Under the pieces are notes generated by a model. That model was not told the DNA's origin and made no database searches. It worked only from the letters and a program-made list of their open reading frames with translations. A stretch of 64,000 bases of DNA from Ktedonobacteria bacterium brp13. Lineage in GTDB: Bacteria > Chloroflexota > Ktedonobacteria > Ktedonobacterales > Ktedonobacteraceae. Positions 54,286 to 63,648 of the stretch are shown here, in pieces; within the stretch, counting starts at the first letter, position 1; every line of letters starts with the position of its first letter. The position numbers were made by a program, and so were the translations under genes. Where the stretch lies: assembly GCA_015099395.1 (NCBI GenBank), contig AP024096.1, forward strand, positions 4,154,001 to 4,218,000, given 5' to 3'.

Positions 54286-55053
54286 TTATTCTGTGTGGCA
54301 TATCTCAATCATGTGTCCAATCTGTTCAATCATTTTCTGAGCGCGCTGTTCCAGGTCTAGTAAGCTCACGAGCCAGTGATCAGCAGCAGCAACAATAACC
54401 TTATCGGCATTCTCTTCGGGCGGGACGTGCAGCGATTCACGCAGGTTTTGCGTGTTGCCACTATCAAATTGCTGCAACATGTGCAGAATCGCTGTGAGGC
54501 TAAATCCGCTCCTAACAAGCATGCGAATAACCCGTAGCCGTCCAAACTCGGCACTTCCATAGAGGCGGTACAGATTGGTAGGATCGCGCGGGACGGTGAG
54601 CAGGCCGTTACGCTCCCAGTTACGCAGCATATCAACAGACACATTAAGGTGGATGGCTGCCTGACGAATACGCATGGGATGCGGTGAGGCGTCCAGCGTC
54701 CGCCCCGCTGCCCAGCGCTCAAGAAATTCAAGTGCAGACTCGGCATAGGTGCGCTCAACGCGCACCTGAGCAAGATACTGATAGGCGAATTCCATCGCCA
54801 TGCCCAGATCGTCATCCGCCGCATTTTTCACGAGCATAATAAGCTGTTGCTTATCGCCTATATATGGCCAGTGCAGCGCCAGGTGGGCGAGACGAGCCTG
54901 TTCGAGATGCAGCGTGCTATACTGGCGATAGCCATTTGTTCCACGCGGAATGGGAGATAAGAACCCGGAAGCTTCATAGAGCCGAATTGTGTTCGTGTGG
55001 ACCCCTAGCTCTTTCGCCAGGTCACTGGTGCGGAAAATGCTGCAACCATACAT
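54286..55053 (-). CDS. Regulator with two MerR-type DNA-binding domains
   Basis: The 255-residue protein has one MerR winged helix at about 5-75 (SDLAKELGVHTNTIRLYEASGFLSP...GYRQYS) and a second at about 125-195 (IRQAAIHLNVSVDMLRNWERNGLLTVP...YRLYG), then a C-terminal helix (SLLDLEQRAQKMIEQIGHMI). Typical MerR proteins have one such domain and dimerise; this one may bind as a pseudo-dimer or bridge two sites. No metal Cys loop is seen. GAGGATCGG precedes the start. It may control the VOC gene downstream. Confidence 0.82.
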   Translation of the reverse strand: MYGCSIFRTSDLAKELGVHTNTIRLYEASGFLSPIPRGTNGYRQYSTLHLEQARLAHLALHWPYIGDKQQLIMLVKNAADDDLGMAMEFAYQYLAQVRVERTYAESALEFLERWAAGRTLDASPHPMRIRQAAIHLNVSVDMLRNWERNGLLTVPRDPTNLYRLYGSAEFGRLRVIRMLVRSGFSLTAILHMLQQFDSGNTQNLRESLHVPPEENADKVIVAAADHWLVSLLDLEQRAQKMIEQIGHMIEICHTE

Positions 55054-55349
55054 CCGATCCTCTAACCTTTCTACAAAGCTATCATGCTAGCTGGTTACTA
55101 CCAGAGAAAACCCTCTACTATTAACCAATGTTGTATTGTATTTCAATGGAGGCAGGCAGACTACCTCAAACTGACAAAAAATGGTAGGAAAACGCACTTG
55201 GTAGGGTGCCCCTCTCTAATGGAGGTGCATATTTACAAAATGTCAATGGAAGACGTGGCGTCGGGAGCGGCTTCGCCTGGATGACCAACGCCGATTCCCA
55301 TGCTTCAGATCAAAGTTCCATCCTTCAGTGCAAATACTGTCCACTCTTC

Positions 55350-55694
55350 AGTTAATTTACCACCAGTCTCATCGATCACCAGGACCGCATGGGGAGAGGC
55401 GAGCGTTTCCAGGACATAGACACGCAGCTCATCCCTCACTCTGTCACCATCCCACCTGGCTCGATCTAACAGGTGTTGCATTGCGTACGGGGTAGTCTCG
55501 CCCATCTCTTCCGCCACTTGCCATCCGTTTTTTCGTGAAGCTTGACTCATCAATCCCTGGAGATAGGCCAGAGCGCGCTGATGAGACTCCGTCCGAACGA
55601 AATACGGCCTGATTTGTTGGCTCACGCGGTTGAACGCTGCCGTCCATATCTCTTCCGGGAAAGAAGAGGGGCGAGCTTTGGGAGAATTTTCCAT
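55350..55694 (-). pseudogene. N-terminal fragment of an IS701-like transposase
   Basis: ESHQRALAYLQGLMSQASRK, GETTPYAMQHLLDRARWD and HAVLVIDETG (first catalytic Asp) match the front of IS701-type transposases. After DETG the frame enters unrelated sequence (KLTEEWTVFALKDGTLI) and stops at 55305. Confidence 0.75.
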
Positions 55695-55870
55695 AGAAGC
55701 TTCCTTTGCTGTTCTTGTGCTTTTGCGAGCGGAAAGATGTTTACCACTGCCTGAGGGGTGAAGAAGGGCCAGAGATCATCCGTCTCTCAAGGGGCAACCC
55801 GTTTCCCCGCCAAAACCTGGAAAAGAGAAGAAAGGCGAAACAGGTTGCCTCCGACGCGATGCCCTGCCGG

Positions 55871-55983
55871 TCAGACCTGAACAGCTTGCCTGCCCGTGGC
55901 CAGCAGATACGCCTCTTCCAGGTTGGGGTCAACGACAACGGCTGTTTCGTGTGGGCGAGTGGCACTGACAAGGCGCAGCGTGA
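55871..55983 (-). pseudogene. Orphan C-terminal coding fragment next to IS6 copy 5
   Basis: About 35 codons (LVSATRPHETAVVVDPNLEE then AYLLATGRQAVQV, stop) look like genuine protein cut at its front by the IS6 end at 55984. The family is unknown. Confidence 0.35.
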
Positions 55984-56838
55984 GGTTGTGTTGCAAAAAC
56001 GAGGAAGAAAAAAACTGAACGTGAGCGACCTTCTTCAATTTTCCTAGACAACCACTCCAAAGAGTTTGGCGACCAGTGCGACCTGCCCACTTACATCCCC
56101 TTTGTCCACCCCTTGTACTTGTCTTTTGCGTATCATGTTCATCACCTCGAATCCTTGTAAGGTTCGCCATGTTGTCTTGAACGAGAAAAAGCCCATTCCA
56201 GGTTTCGTCAACCGTTGGGGAACGGTTGGATGAACCGATGATCTTGCTCGATGAGATTGTTGAGGTATTTCACCTGTCTCAGTTCAACCTTCTCGGGAAG
56301 TATCCCGGTGGCTTTCAAGTCAGTCATCGCTTTGGGATGCGCAGCGTTTTTGTCCACGTTGATGACTCGTGGTTCCCTGGTGTGGGAAGCGGCGAGCGTT
56401 TTCAGAAAGAACTGCTTGGCTGCTTGTGCATCCCTCGTCGGACTGAAGAAGAAGTCAAGCGTGTTTCTCTGCGAATCGACTGCTCGATAGAGATACACCC
56501 ATTCCTTTTTCACTTTGATAGATGTCTCATCGACGCGCCAGGAATCGGTGGTGGGCTTCAAATGAGGACGGCAACGCCGATCAAGTTCGGGTGCATAGTG
56601 CTGAACCCAACGATAGATGGTCGTATGATCGACATGCAACCCGCGCTCGAGCATCATTTCTTCCAGATCACGATAGCTGAGCGCATAGCGCAAGTACCAG
56701 CGCACGCACAAAAGAATGATCTCGGCCTGGAAATGGCGCCATTTGAACGGGGTTTGCTCGGTCATGATGAAGAACTCCTCTGCTCTGCTCCAAATAAAGA
56801 AGAGTTTATCATCACGCCTTCATTCTTGCAACACAACC
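55984..56838 (-). mobile_element. IS6-family insertion sequence, copy 5
   Basis: The ends are GGTTGTGTTGCAA (55984-) and TTGCAACACAACC (-56838). The 5' leader resembles copy 1 while the 3' part resembles copies 3 and 4, so it may be a mosaic. There is no target duplication. Confidence 0.87.
56044..56765 (-). pseudogene. IS6-family transposase, same frameshift
   Basis: The start MTEQTPFKWRHF at 56765 follows AGAGGAG. The DDE core is intact. The palindromic insertion at 56209-56228 ends the frame after QPFPNG; the tail runs in another frame to 56044. Confidence 0.85.
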
Positions 56839-57070
56839 AGATTTGCTTTAGTCAGCTTCTATCTTACCTCAAAAGGTTTTCATGCCTGGTTCTTTCCCCA
56901 AAAATGTACAAAGTCGAGCATAGATGTAATTTATAGAGAAATACATCACACTCTTTTTGTGCCACAGGCACTATCCATCTTCCTCTTTCTCAGGTAAAAT
57001 TTCCATACGTTCTAGATATTAAATTCACTCTAGCAATAATTAACTTTAAAAGAACAAAAGGAACAAGATT

Positions 57071-57748
57071 ATGAAAAAATTTCTATTCATTGGAAGCAGC
57101 CTCCTTTTCCTCACCATGTTTCTCTCTGCCTGTGGAGCAAACAGCAGTACCATCTCCTCGACACCGCCAAAAATATCGACGACCGCGACAACCAACCAAC
57201 CAGCAACAGCCACACCTCTCACACAAACCACGTCAGCAACGTCAAACACGAATACCAGCAATGGAAATGCAACGAGTTGCACGACCACCTATGGTTGCGG
57301 CGTTGGCTCTTCTCAGCTCACTCCCTATACCGGCAATGGCTATAAGCTTGACTATCCCGGATCATGGGTCATCCAATCTGACAACAGCAAAGGAGCAATC
57401 TTCGCCGCACCAGACAACTCCGCCTCCTTCCATGTCTTCGTTCAAGATGCTTCAAGCCAGACCAATCCTCTTCAGTATGAGTTTGGCACGCTGGCCGCAG
57501 ACAATTGCAAACCAGTCACGAATGGGAAACAAACCGTACAAAACAATGGTCTCACCTGGCAGCAATCCCAATTTGTCTGTGCTCCTGGCAATATCGGCAG
57601 CAAGCAGGAACAGATAAGCATACTCATCTCAACCAACACTTACAATAACACAGCCTATAGCATCGACTATATGAGCAACCCAGACACGTTCGCGACCGTC
57701 CACCAGACCTTCTTTCTGCCGATGGTCACATCATTCACCCTCCAATAG
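57071..57748 (+). CDS. Lipoprotein with a low-complexity linker
   Basis: The 225-residue protein has a lipoprotein signal (LLFLTMFLSACG, with the lipid-carrying Cys21) and a Thr/Ser/Asn-rich linker of about 45 residues. Its globular domain begins YKLDYPGSWVIQSDN and shows a PsbP/Mog1-like pattern (GAIFAAPDNSASFHVFVQDA, later FATVHQTFFLPMVTSFTL). Two Cys pairs (CTTTYGC; C near 160 and 180) could form disulfides. It sits outside the membrane; function unknown. AAAAGGAAC precedes the start. Confidence 0.72.
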   Translation: MKKFLFIGSSLLFLTMFLSACGANSSTISSTPPKISTTATTNQPATATPLTQTTSATSNTNTSNGNATSCTTTYGCGVGSSQLTPYTGNGYKLDYPGSWVIQSDNSKGAIFAAPDNSASFHVFVQDASSQTNPLQYEFGTLAADNCKPVTNGKQTVQNNGLTWQQSQFVCAPGNIGSKQEQISILISTNTYNNTAYSIDYMSNPDTFATVHQTFFLPMVTSFTLQ

Positions 57749-57834
57749 CTCGTGACACATACGTCCTCTCCTGTTTCCCTGGATTCGAGCGAAGAAACAT
57801 GAGACATTCCGAATTTTAGGGATGAGCTTGTAAA

Positions 57835-57988
57835 AAGACACCTCCCGAGAGAGACTGAAGAAAGAAACAAACAAACAAACATTCAGTCAATCCAGGAGGT
57901 GTTTCTCATGTCTTCCCAGTATCTCACACGGCGCGAGGAGCCACAAGTTCCACCATATCCCCCAGCCGAGATGGCCCAAGGATTGTAG
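57835..57988 (+). pseudogene. Hairpin leader and 26-codon start of a gene cut by IS6
   Basis: AGACACCTCC pairs with GGAGGTGTTT and GACTGAA with TTCAGTC around an A-rich loop, so the strong ribosome-binding site AGGAGGTG (57894-57901) lies in a stem. The ATG at 57908 opens MSSQYLTRREEPQVPPYPP, which ends after 26 codons at the IS6 end. The product family is not known; it may be a transposase of another IS whose end is near 57802. Confidence 0.5.
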
Positions 57989-58406
57989 GCTGTGTTGCAA
58001 GAAATTTCAGAGTAAGACGAGGGTAGGAAGGCTCACTTCTTATTCGGCTTAGGCGACCACTCCAAAGAGGGAAGAGATGAACATAATCTGACTCATGAAG
58101 TTTCCCTTTTCAACACGACGTATCTGCCCTTTCCGAATCATGTTCATGATCTCATATCCTTGGAGGGTTCGCCTCGCCGTCTCGAACGAAAAGAAACCCA
58201 GTCCGGGTTTGACGCGTCGTTTGATGAAGCGATGGTCCTGTTCGACCAGATTGTTGAGGTATTTGCTTTGCCTGAGTTCACAAGAAAGAGGAGCTGACCC
58301 CGCTGCTTGTAACTCGCTCAGTGCTTTGGGGTAGGCCGCGTTCTTGTCGACGGTGATCACACGAGGAGTCACCGTATGGGAGGCCCCAAGGGCTTTCAGA
58401 AAAAAA
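57988..58406 (-). mobile_element. IS6 copy 6, 5'-truncated
   Basis: The outer end GGCTGTGTTGCAAG is at 57988. The transposase C-terminal part (VITVDKNAAYPKALSELQAAG... LFGVVA) reads from 58406 to 58049 without the 11-base insertion (HRFIKRRVKPGLG). The front half is replaced by IS6 copy 7, which starts at 58407. Confidence 0.8.
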
Positions 58407-59240
58407 GGTTGTGTTGCAAAAAAATCTGAGAGGATGCTTCAGACAAAGCTTGCCTTATTAGGCTTAGATTGCTACTCCAAATAGCTCTGCGATGAATGTG
58501 GCCTGACTTGGGCTGTTTCCTTTTTTTACTCCTTGCATTTGTCCTTTTCTGATCATATGTATTGCCTCATATCCCTGGAGGGTTCTCCATGCCGTTTCGA
58601 AAGACCAGAAGCCCATCCCTGGTTTCACCAGTCGTTTGATGAATCGGTGATCTTGTTCGACCAGGTTGGTGAGATACTTGCTCTGCCGCAATTCACACGA
58701 AGTGGCAAGGTCACCCGCTGCCTTCAAATCTTTTACGGCCTTTGGGTAGGCTGCGTTTTTGTCGACGGTGCTGACACGCGGAGTCATTGTATGGGAGGCT
58801 CCCAGAGCTTTCGCGAAAAAGCGTTTCGCAGCCTGGGTATCGCGAAAGGCGCTGAGTAGGAACGCTATCGTGTTCCCTTGAGAGTCCACCGCACGGGAGA
58901 GATACACCCACACGCCTTTCACTTTCACAGAGGTTTCATCCACGCGCCAGGAATCTGCCACTGTCTTCAGGTGGGGGCGGCAACGCTTTTCCAACTCAGG
59001 GGCGTAGCACTGGACCTAACGAGAGAGAGTTGTATGGTCCACCTAGAGTCCTCGTTCTGCCATGATCTCTTCAGGATCCCGGTAGCTGAGCGAGTACCGC
59101 ACATACCAGCGCACGCAGAGTAAAATGATCTCGGCCTGGAAGTGACGCCATTTGAATGGATGTTGCTCTGTCATGACTGGTCCTCTTTTTCTCCTTTTCT
59201 CACCATTCTGACAGATCAGCTTTCTTTTTGCAACACAGTC
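58407..59240 (-). mobile_element. IS6-family insertion sequence, copy 7
   Basis: The left end GGTTGTGTTGCAA is at 58407; the right end TTGCAACACAGTC at 59240 is slightly degenerate. Its insertion cut copy 6. Confidence 0.8.
58464..59174 (-). pseudogene. IS6-family transposase with two nonsense codons
   Basis: The start MTEQHPFKWRHF at 59174 leads to stops at 59045-59043 (after ERGL) and 59018-59016 (Trp to TAG in SRWVQ). The remainder with VDETSVKVKG, TVDKNAAYPK and LVEQDHRFIKRLVKPGMG is in frame to the normal end. The tail is normal here: no palindromic insertion. Confidence 0.85.
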
Positions 59241-59300
59241 GGCACATCGACTCGACATGCCGTCCCTGGAAAGTGCAATATCAAATTGAACATCGTATTA

Positions 59301-59597
59301 TTATACGTGCGAATGCTCACTGGCTTCGATACGTTCACGCATTTGATCGAATGTTACTGCATCGATTTCGCCATGGGCATAACGCTGACGCAGAATCTCC
59401 ATGGCTGAAAAACGAGGTTGTGAATTTGGCTGTTGTGGTGATCGGTAGTGAGTTTCCTCCGAGTGGGTAAAGAATGAAGCGACTGAACTTCTAGAAAGCA
59501 GTTGTACAACAGCTACAATAAGTGCTATGAGAATAGCGAGCCAGAAAAGATTGATGAGCAGATGTAGCCCCGCCCAGAGGCCATAATCGTAAAACAT
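59301..59597 (-). CDS. SHOCT-domain membrane protein
   Basis: The 98-residue protein has one or two N-terminal helices (LHLLINLFWLAILIALIVAVV), a short linker and a C-terminal SHOCT motif (AMEILRQRYAHGEIDAVTFD, then QMRERIEA). SHOCT tails are short oligomerisation or interaction motifs on diverse proteins. AGAGGAAC precedes the start. Function unknown. Confidence 0.82.
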   Translation of the reverse strand: MFYDYGLWAGLHLLINLFWLAILIALIVAVVQLLSRSSVASFFTHSEETHYRSPQQPNSQPRFSAMEILRQRYAHGEIDAVTFDQMRERIEASEHSHV

Positions 59598-59929
59598 AGG
59601 CTAGTTCCTCTTGAGGAATACAAAGGTTCGGTGAAGTATTAGCCGCTATCTTGCTGTATTCCCTATCTTAAAACAATCACTACATTTATACTTATCTACC
59701 ACTTAGCGCATGGCTAGCTCATAGCGTGCCATGCGGGAAGGTATTTTTCTGTACTTCCCTTGTGGCTTCGTTATTATCATATCTTCTATATGTCAAAAAA
59801 AATAAACACTTTTGTAAAAAAATAGTAAGAACCTTCAGAAAATATTTTTAATAATGTACATGGTTGACTGTGCTTTGCCAAATCAGTAATGTGTATCTCA
59901 ACCATACTCTTTGGAGCAGGAAGAAAAAG
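59598..59929. other. AT-rich intergenic region
   Basis: Nothing is recognised between the SHOCT gene leader and the end of IS6 copy 8. Confidence 0.4.
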
Positions 59930-60766
59930 GGTTGTGTTGCAAAAAAGAAAGCTAATCTGGTACAGTAAAGGAAAACGAGCGAAAGAGAGACGTTATGGCA
60001 GAGCAGAATCCGTTCAAATGGCGCCACTTCCAATCCAACATTATTCTCTTGTGTATGAGGTGGTATCTCCGTTATTCTTTGAGCTACCGTGATCTTGAGG
60101 AAATGATGGTGGAGCGAGGACTGCATGTCGATCATACGACGATCTATCGCTGGGTTCAACATTATGCGCCTGAACTTGAACGGCGGTGCCGCCCTCAGTT
60201 GAAAATGACGTCGGACTCCTGGCGGGTTGATGAGACATACATCAAAGTGAAAAAGCAATGGATGTATCTCTACCGTGCAGTTGACTCCCAGGGAAATACG
60301 CTCGATTTCTTTTTCAGCCCAACCAGAGATGCACAAGCAGCCAAATGCTTCTTTCTGAAAACGCTCGCCGCCTCTCATACCAACGAACCACGAGTGATCA
60401 ACGTCGATAAAAACGCTGCCTACCCCAAAGCATTCAATGAACTCAAAACAGCAGGAATGCTCCCCGAGAGGGTTGAATTAAGGCAGATCAAATACCTCAA
60501 CAATCTGATTGAACAAGACCATCGATTCATCAAACGATTGACAAAACCTGGGATGGGCTTTTTCTCCTTCGAGACCGCGTGGCGAACATTACAGGGATTC
60601 GAGATCATGAACATGCTACGCAAAGGGCAAGTGCAAGGTGTGGATAAAGGAGAAATGAAAGACCAGGCGACATTGGTTGCCAAACTGTTTGGAGTGGCAG
60701 TTTAAGAAAGATTGTAAGGAACAATCACGCCCAGTTTCTTCCTTTGCAATTTCTTGCAACACAACC
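59930..60766 (+). mobile_element. IS6-family insertion sequence, copy 8 (intact)
   Basis: The ends are GGTTGTGTTGCAA (59930-) and TTGCAACACAACC (-60766), 837 bp, with an uninterrupted transposase. The bases on either side (AGAAAAAG and AGTATTTG) do not form a duplication. Confidence 0.9.
59995..60705 (+). CDS. IS6-family transposase, full length
   Basis: The 236-residue protein has a helix-turn-helix front (YRDLEEMMVERGLHVDHTTI), the DDE motifs VDETYIKVKKQW, INVDKNAAYPK and LIEQDHRFIKR (Glu then Lys seven residues later), and the complete tail (LTKPGMGFFSFETAWRTLQG... LFGVAV). It is the only copy here with both a complete tail and the conserved Lys in an unbroken frame, so it could move the others in trans. 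The ribosome-binding site is weak (GAGAGACGTT). Confidence 0.93.
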   Translation: MAEQNPFKWRHFQSNIILLCMRWYLRYSLSYRDLEEMMVERGLHVDHTTIYRWVQHYAPELERRCRPQLKMTSDSWRVDETYIKVKKQWMYLYRAVDSQGNTLDFFFSPTRDAQAAKCFFLKTLAASHTNEPRVINVDKNAAYPKAFNELKTAGMLPERVELRQIKYLNNLIEQDHRFIKRLTKPGMGFFSFETAWRTLQGFEIMNMLRKGQVQGVDKGEMKDQATLVAKLFGVAV

Positions 60767-60887
60767 AGTATTTGCGTCCGAATATTCACCCAATCTCCAT
60801 ACGCATTACCATTCGCTATCTGTTGCGCTCATCATCTGCTGCTTCAACGGTGTACGGGAAAAATGTCGAAGCCCCTGCTTGGCAATG

Positions 60888-63005
60888 TTATTGGACAACC
60901 ATCCCTGCTCGCTGCTTCAGCTCCTCTAATACCCGGTGCTGGTCTGTATCATGCTGCCAATGCCAGGGATATGGACATTGCAGCATTTTCAGGTTCGGTA
61001 GACGCAAAAGTGGACGTGCATCCTCGATGTGATCGGAGCGCCGAAGATGGAGTTCTTGCAGCCCGGGTAATTGCTCCAACGGACTGATATCATGCAAGTC
61101 CTGGCAGTTCTCCAGATTGAGTTCGCACAATGCTTTGAGTGCGGTCAAAGGAAGAAGGTCCGCTATAGGCGTACCGGTTAGCCCAAGCGTTTCCAAACGC
61201 GTCAGTTTGTTCAACGCTCCAAAGTCGGTCAGTTCTGAACAAAAACTGATACTGAGCTTGTTGATCTGAGCCAGGTTCCCCAATCCCTCCAGGGTACGTA
61301 AGTGTCTGGCTGAGTGAAGATAAAAGACGTGCAGATTTTTGAGTCCGGCCAGGGGACGCAAGTCCGCTATGCTGATGCCGTCGAAGATCGCCAGTTGCTT
61401 CAGGCTAGGCAAACGACCGACAGCGCTGAGATCACTGAGGAACTGGCACTCCTGGAAGGTAATGGACTGAATACACGGCAAAGCCTCCAGACCGCACGTG
61501 CTGCGCAATTGCTGGCTATAGGCGACGGTCAACTCTTCCAGGCGCGGCAAGGAATGAATAGCTGCGAGATCTTGCATCTCCTGATGATAGAATAACAGCT
61601 TTCGGAGTTCGGGCTGATCAGCGATCGCTGTCAAATCGTCAAGGGCGGGACAGCGATTAATAACCAGCATCTGTAAGCGAGGATGAGTTTGCAGCGTGCG
61701 GATAGAGTTGAGCGCGGCGCATTTTTCTAGCATCAAGTATTCAAGTTGGTGCATGTACTCCACGCCATCAAGCGAGGTGATGGCATCACAGTTCATGATG
61801 CGCAGATGTCGCAGATTGGGCAGACCCTTCAAACCGTTGAGGTCGCTCAATCCCTGGCATTCATCCAGATCCAGCTTGCTCACGTGGGAAAATAACCCCA
61901 GCCCATCCAGGCTTTTGAGCTGGCGGCTGCGCTCCAGCTTCAGGCTACGTAGCTTCGGCGAACCTGACAGCCCCTTCACCGAGGTCAAATAAGGGCATTT
62001 GGAGACGTCCAACTCTTCCAATGCTGGCAGATCTTCCAGATTTTTGAGATTGTTGATGCCGGTCCAACTGAGATCCAACATTTTGAGCTGCTTTAGCCCG
62101 GCCAATCCCAGCGTTTTGTGCAGCTTTCTGCACCCGCTCAGGTTGAGATATTGAAGTTGAGCAAGATTACCAAATGTGCTCAGATCATCCACTTTGCTCA
62201 GGCTGAGATCGAGCCGACGTAGCTCAGATAACCATGCAAGCGCCCTGACGTCACGTAAAGATTTGCATTTCGCCATGTGTAAATCTTCCAGACGAGTAAG
62301 TTTTGTGAAAGCCTGGATATTCTCGACGCGCTGGCATCCTTCCATATGGAGGGCGCGCAAATTGACCAGCTCGCCTAACTCGCTGACATCTTCTAGCTCA
62401 CTACATTTACTCAAGGTCAATTTTTCGAGCATGGTGAGATGGCGAATGCCGCGCACTGAGATGAGCTGGCGCAACTGGAGTTCTTTGCTCCCCGTTCGCG
62501 CGAAGACCGGAGCAACAACCACACGCATATAACTGTCGGGATCAGCCGCCAGCGGCCAGATTGCGAGAAGTTTGTCTAGGGGGATCTTTTGAGCGTACTG
62601 TGCTGCTATTTGCAGGGCTTCTGCATTTCCAATGAGGGCCAGGGTACGAACACAATTGAGAGATCGCGCTGCATCAGCCAGCTCTGGTAAACGACTCAAA
62701 GCTCTGGCCGCCAGTTTATCAGCTTTAGCCAGCGCATCTGCATCCCTGGCTGTACGCGGCGGTACGATTTTGTTGACCTCCCTCTCGACGCGCTTCTTCA
62801 ACTTCGCCTCAATCTGCACGCCCGCCTCGATGCATTCCCAGGCCAGCAAATACCAGCCCCACTTTTCATCATTCCCCGGCGTATCTCCCCGCTGGAGCCA
62901 TGCTTCAATCTGTTGCTCACTCATTCCGTCGGTGAACGGACCTCCAGAGGCGAGAACTGTTTTCTGCCAATCTTCCAATGTTTCTGTTCGCATATATTTC
63001 ACCAT
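60888..63005 (-). CDS. Leucine-rich-repeat protein
   Basis: The 705-residue protein has a helical N-terminal region (about 1-185: MVKYMRTETLEDWQKTVLAS..., with an Ala-rich stretch KADKLAARALSRLPELADAA) and then about 20 leucine-rich repeats of 22-23 residues (for example LEKLTLSKCSELEDVSELGE and LRALHMEGCQRVENIQAF). Many repeats carry a Cys in the consensus, as in cysteine-containing LRRs. There is no signal peptide, membrane helix or LPXTG anchor, so it is probably cytosolic and a binding scaffold. A short stretch separates it from IS6 copy 8. Function unknown. Confidence 0.85.
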   Translation of the reverse strand: MVKYMRTETLEDWQKTVLASGGPFTDGMSEQQIEAWLQRGDTPGNDEKWGWYLLAWECIEAGVQIEAKLKKRVEREVNKIVPPRTARDADALAKADKLAARALSRLPELADAARSLNCVRTLALIGNAEALQIAAQYAQKIPLDKLLAIWPLAADPDSYMRVVVAPVFARTGSKELQLRQLISVRGIRHLTMLEKLTLSKCSELEDVSELGELVNLRALHMEGCQRVENIQAFTKLTRLEDLHMAKCKSLRDVRALAWLSELRRLDLSLSKVDDLSTFGNLAQLQYLNLSGCRKLHKTLGLAGLKQLKMLDLSWTGINNLKNLEDLPALEELDVSKCPYLTSVKGLSGSPKLRSLKLERSRQLKSLDGLGLFSHVSKLDLDECQGLSDLNGLKGLPNLRHLRIMNCDAITSLDGVEYMHQLEYLMLEKCAALNSIRTLQTHPRLQMLVINRCPALDDLTAIADQPELRKLLFYHQEMQDLAAIHSLPRLEELTVAYSQQLRSTCGLEALPCIQSITFQECQFLSDLSAVGRLPSLKQLAIFDGISIADLRPLAGLKNLHVFYLHSARHLRTLEGLGNLAQINKLSISFCSELTDFGALNKLTRLETLGLTGTPIADLLPLTALKALCELNLENCQDLHDISPLEQLPGLQELHLRRSDHIEDARPLLRLPNLKMLQCPYPWHWQHDTDQHRVLEELKQRAGMVVQ

Positions 63006-63317
63006 ACCTTTACTGATTTTCTCCCCTATTCTCTCTCGCCAGCCTGTTTCTGGTCATCACAAAGAGAAGGAACGAAATCCTGGTAAAAAGAGGCAAGGGG
63101 TTCGTGAGCGTGCTTCTCAAGCTCATTCAACCAGCTGAGTGGTGTCCGGTCTATGGCCCAACTGGCGAGAACCATGGCGAAACACTCTAGCTGATTAAGG
63201 TCCACAATGCGAGCTAGCTTCAGAAGCCAACTCGCAGCTTAGCGTATATTTCACCCAGAATAGTCTATTGTATCATTTTCTCGGAGTCTAGCTCAGCAAT
63301 GCAAAATCGTGTGGGGC
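63006..63317. other. Intergenic region, nothing recognised
   Basis: It contains the leader of the LRR gene. No repeat or reading frame of note is seen. Confidence 0.4.
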
Positions 63318-63648
63318 ACCCCACTACAATCGTGACGAAGTGCGCATGCTTTGTTGGCAGGATAATCGCCTGCTCGTCACCACGCAGTATGGTCGCTATC
63401 CTCACACTGATGATGGTGCCCAAGTTCGGCGCGTTTTCCACAAACTACGCTCTGTTGCTAGAGAAAATTTTAATGAACATTTCAAAGGCATCTTTGATGG
63501 GCATGGACAAGTTCCAACCAAAGGATTGATCTCAACCCAACGTTTTGCCCTTGGAGCTGTTTTTGTCTATCAACTCGCCGTCTTATATCGCTTTGAGCAC
63601 GGTCAAGCACCTTGTGTCGGACTCAAAGCCTTTTTGAAAGCGGCCTGA
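63318..63648 (+). pseudogene. C-terminal fragment of a DDE transposase
   Basis: The frame reads HYNRDEVRMLCWQDNRLLVT, RVFHKLRSVARENFNEHFKG and FALGAVFVYQLAVLYRFEHG to a normal stop. The pattern is that of the C-terminal half of a transposase family common in Ktedonobacteria. The N-terminal part is missing. Confidence 0.65.
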
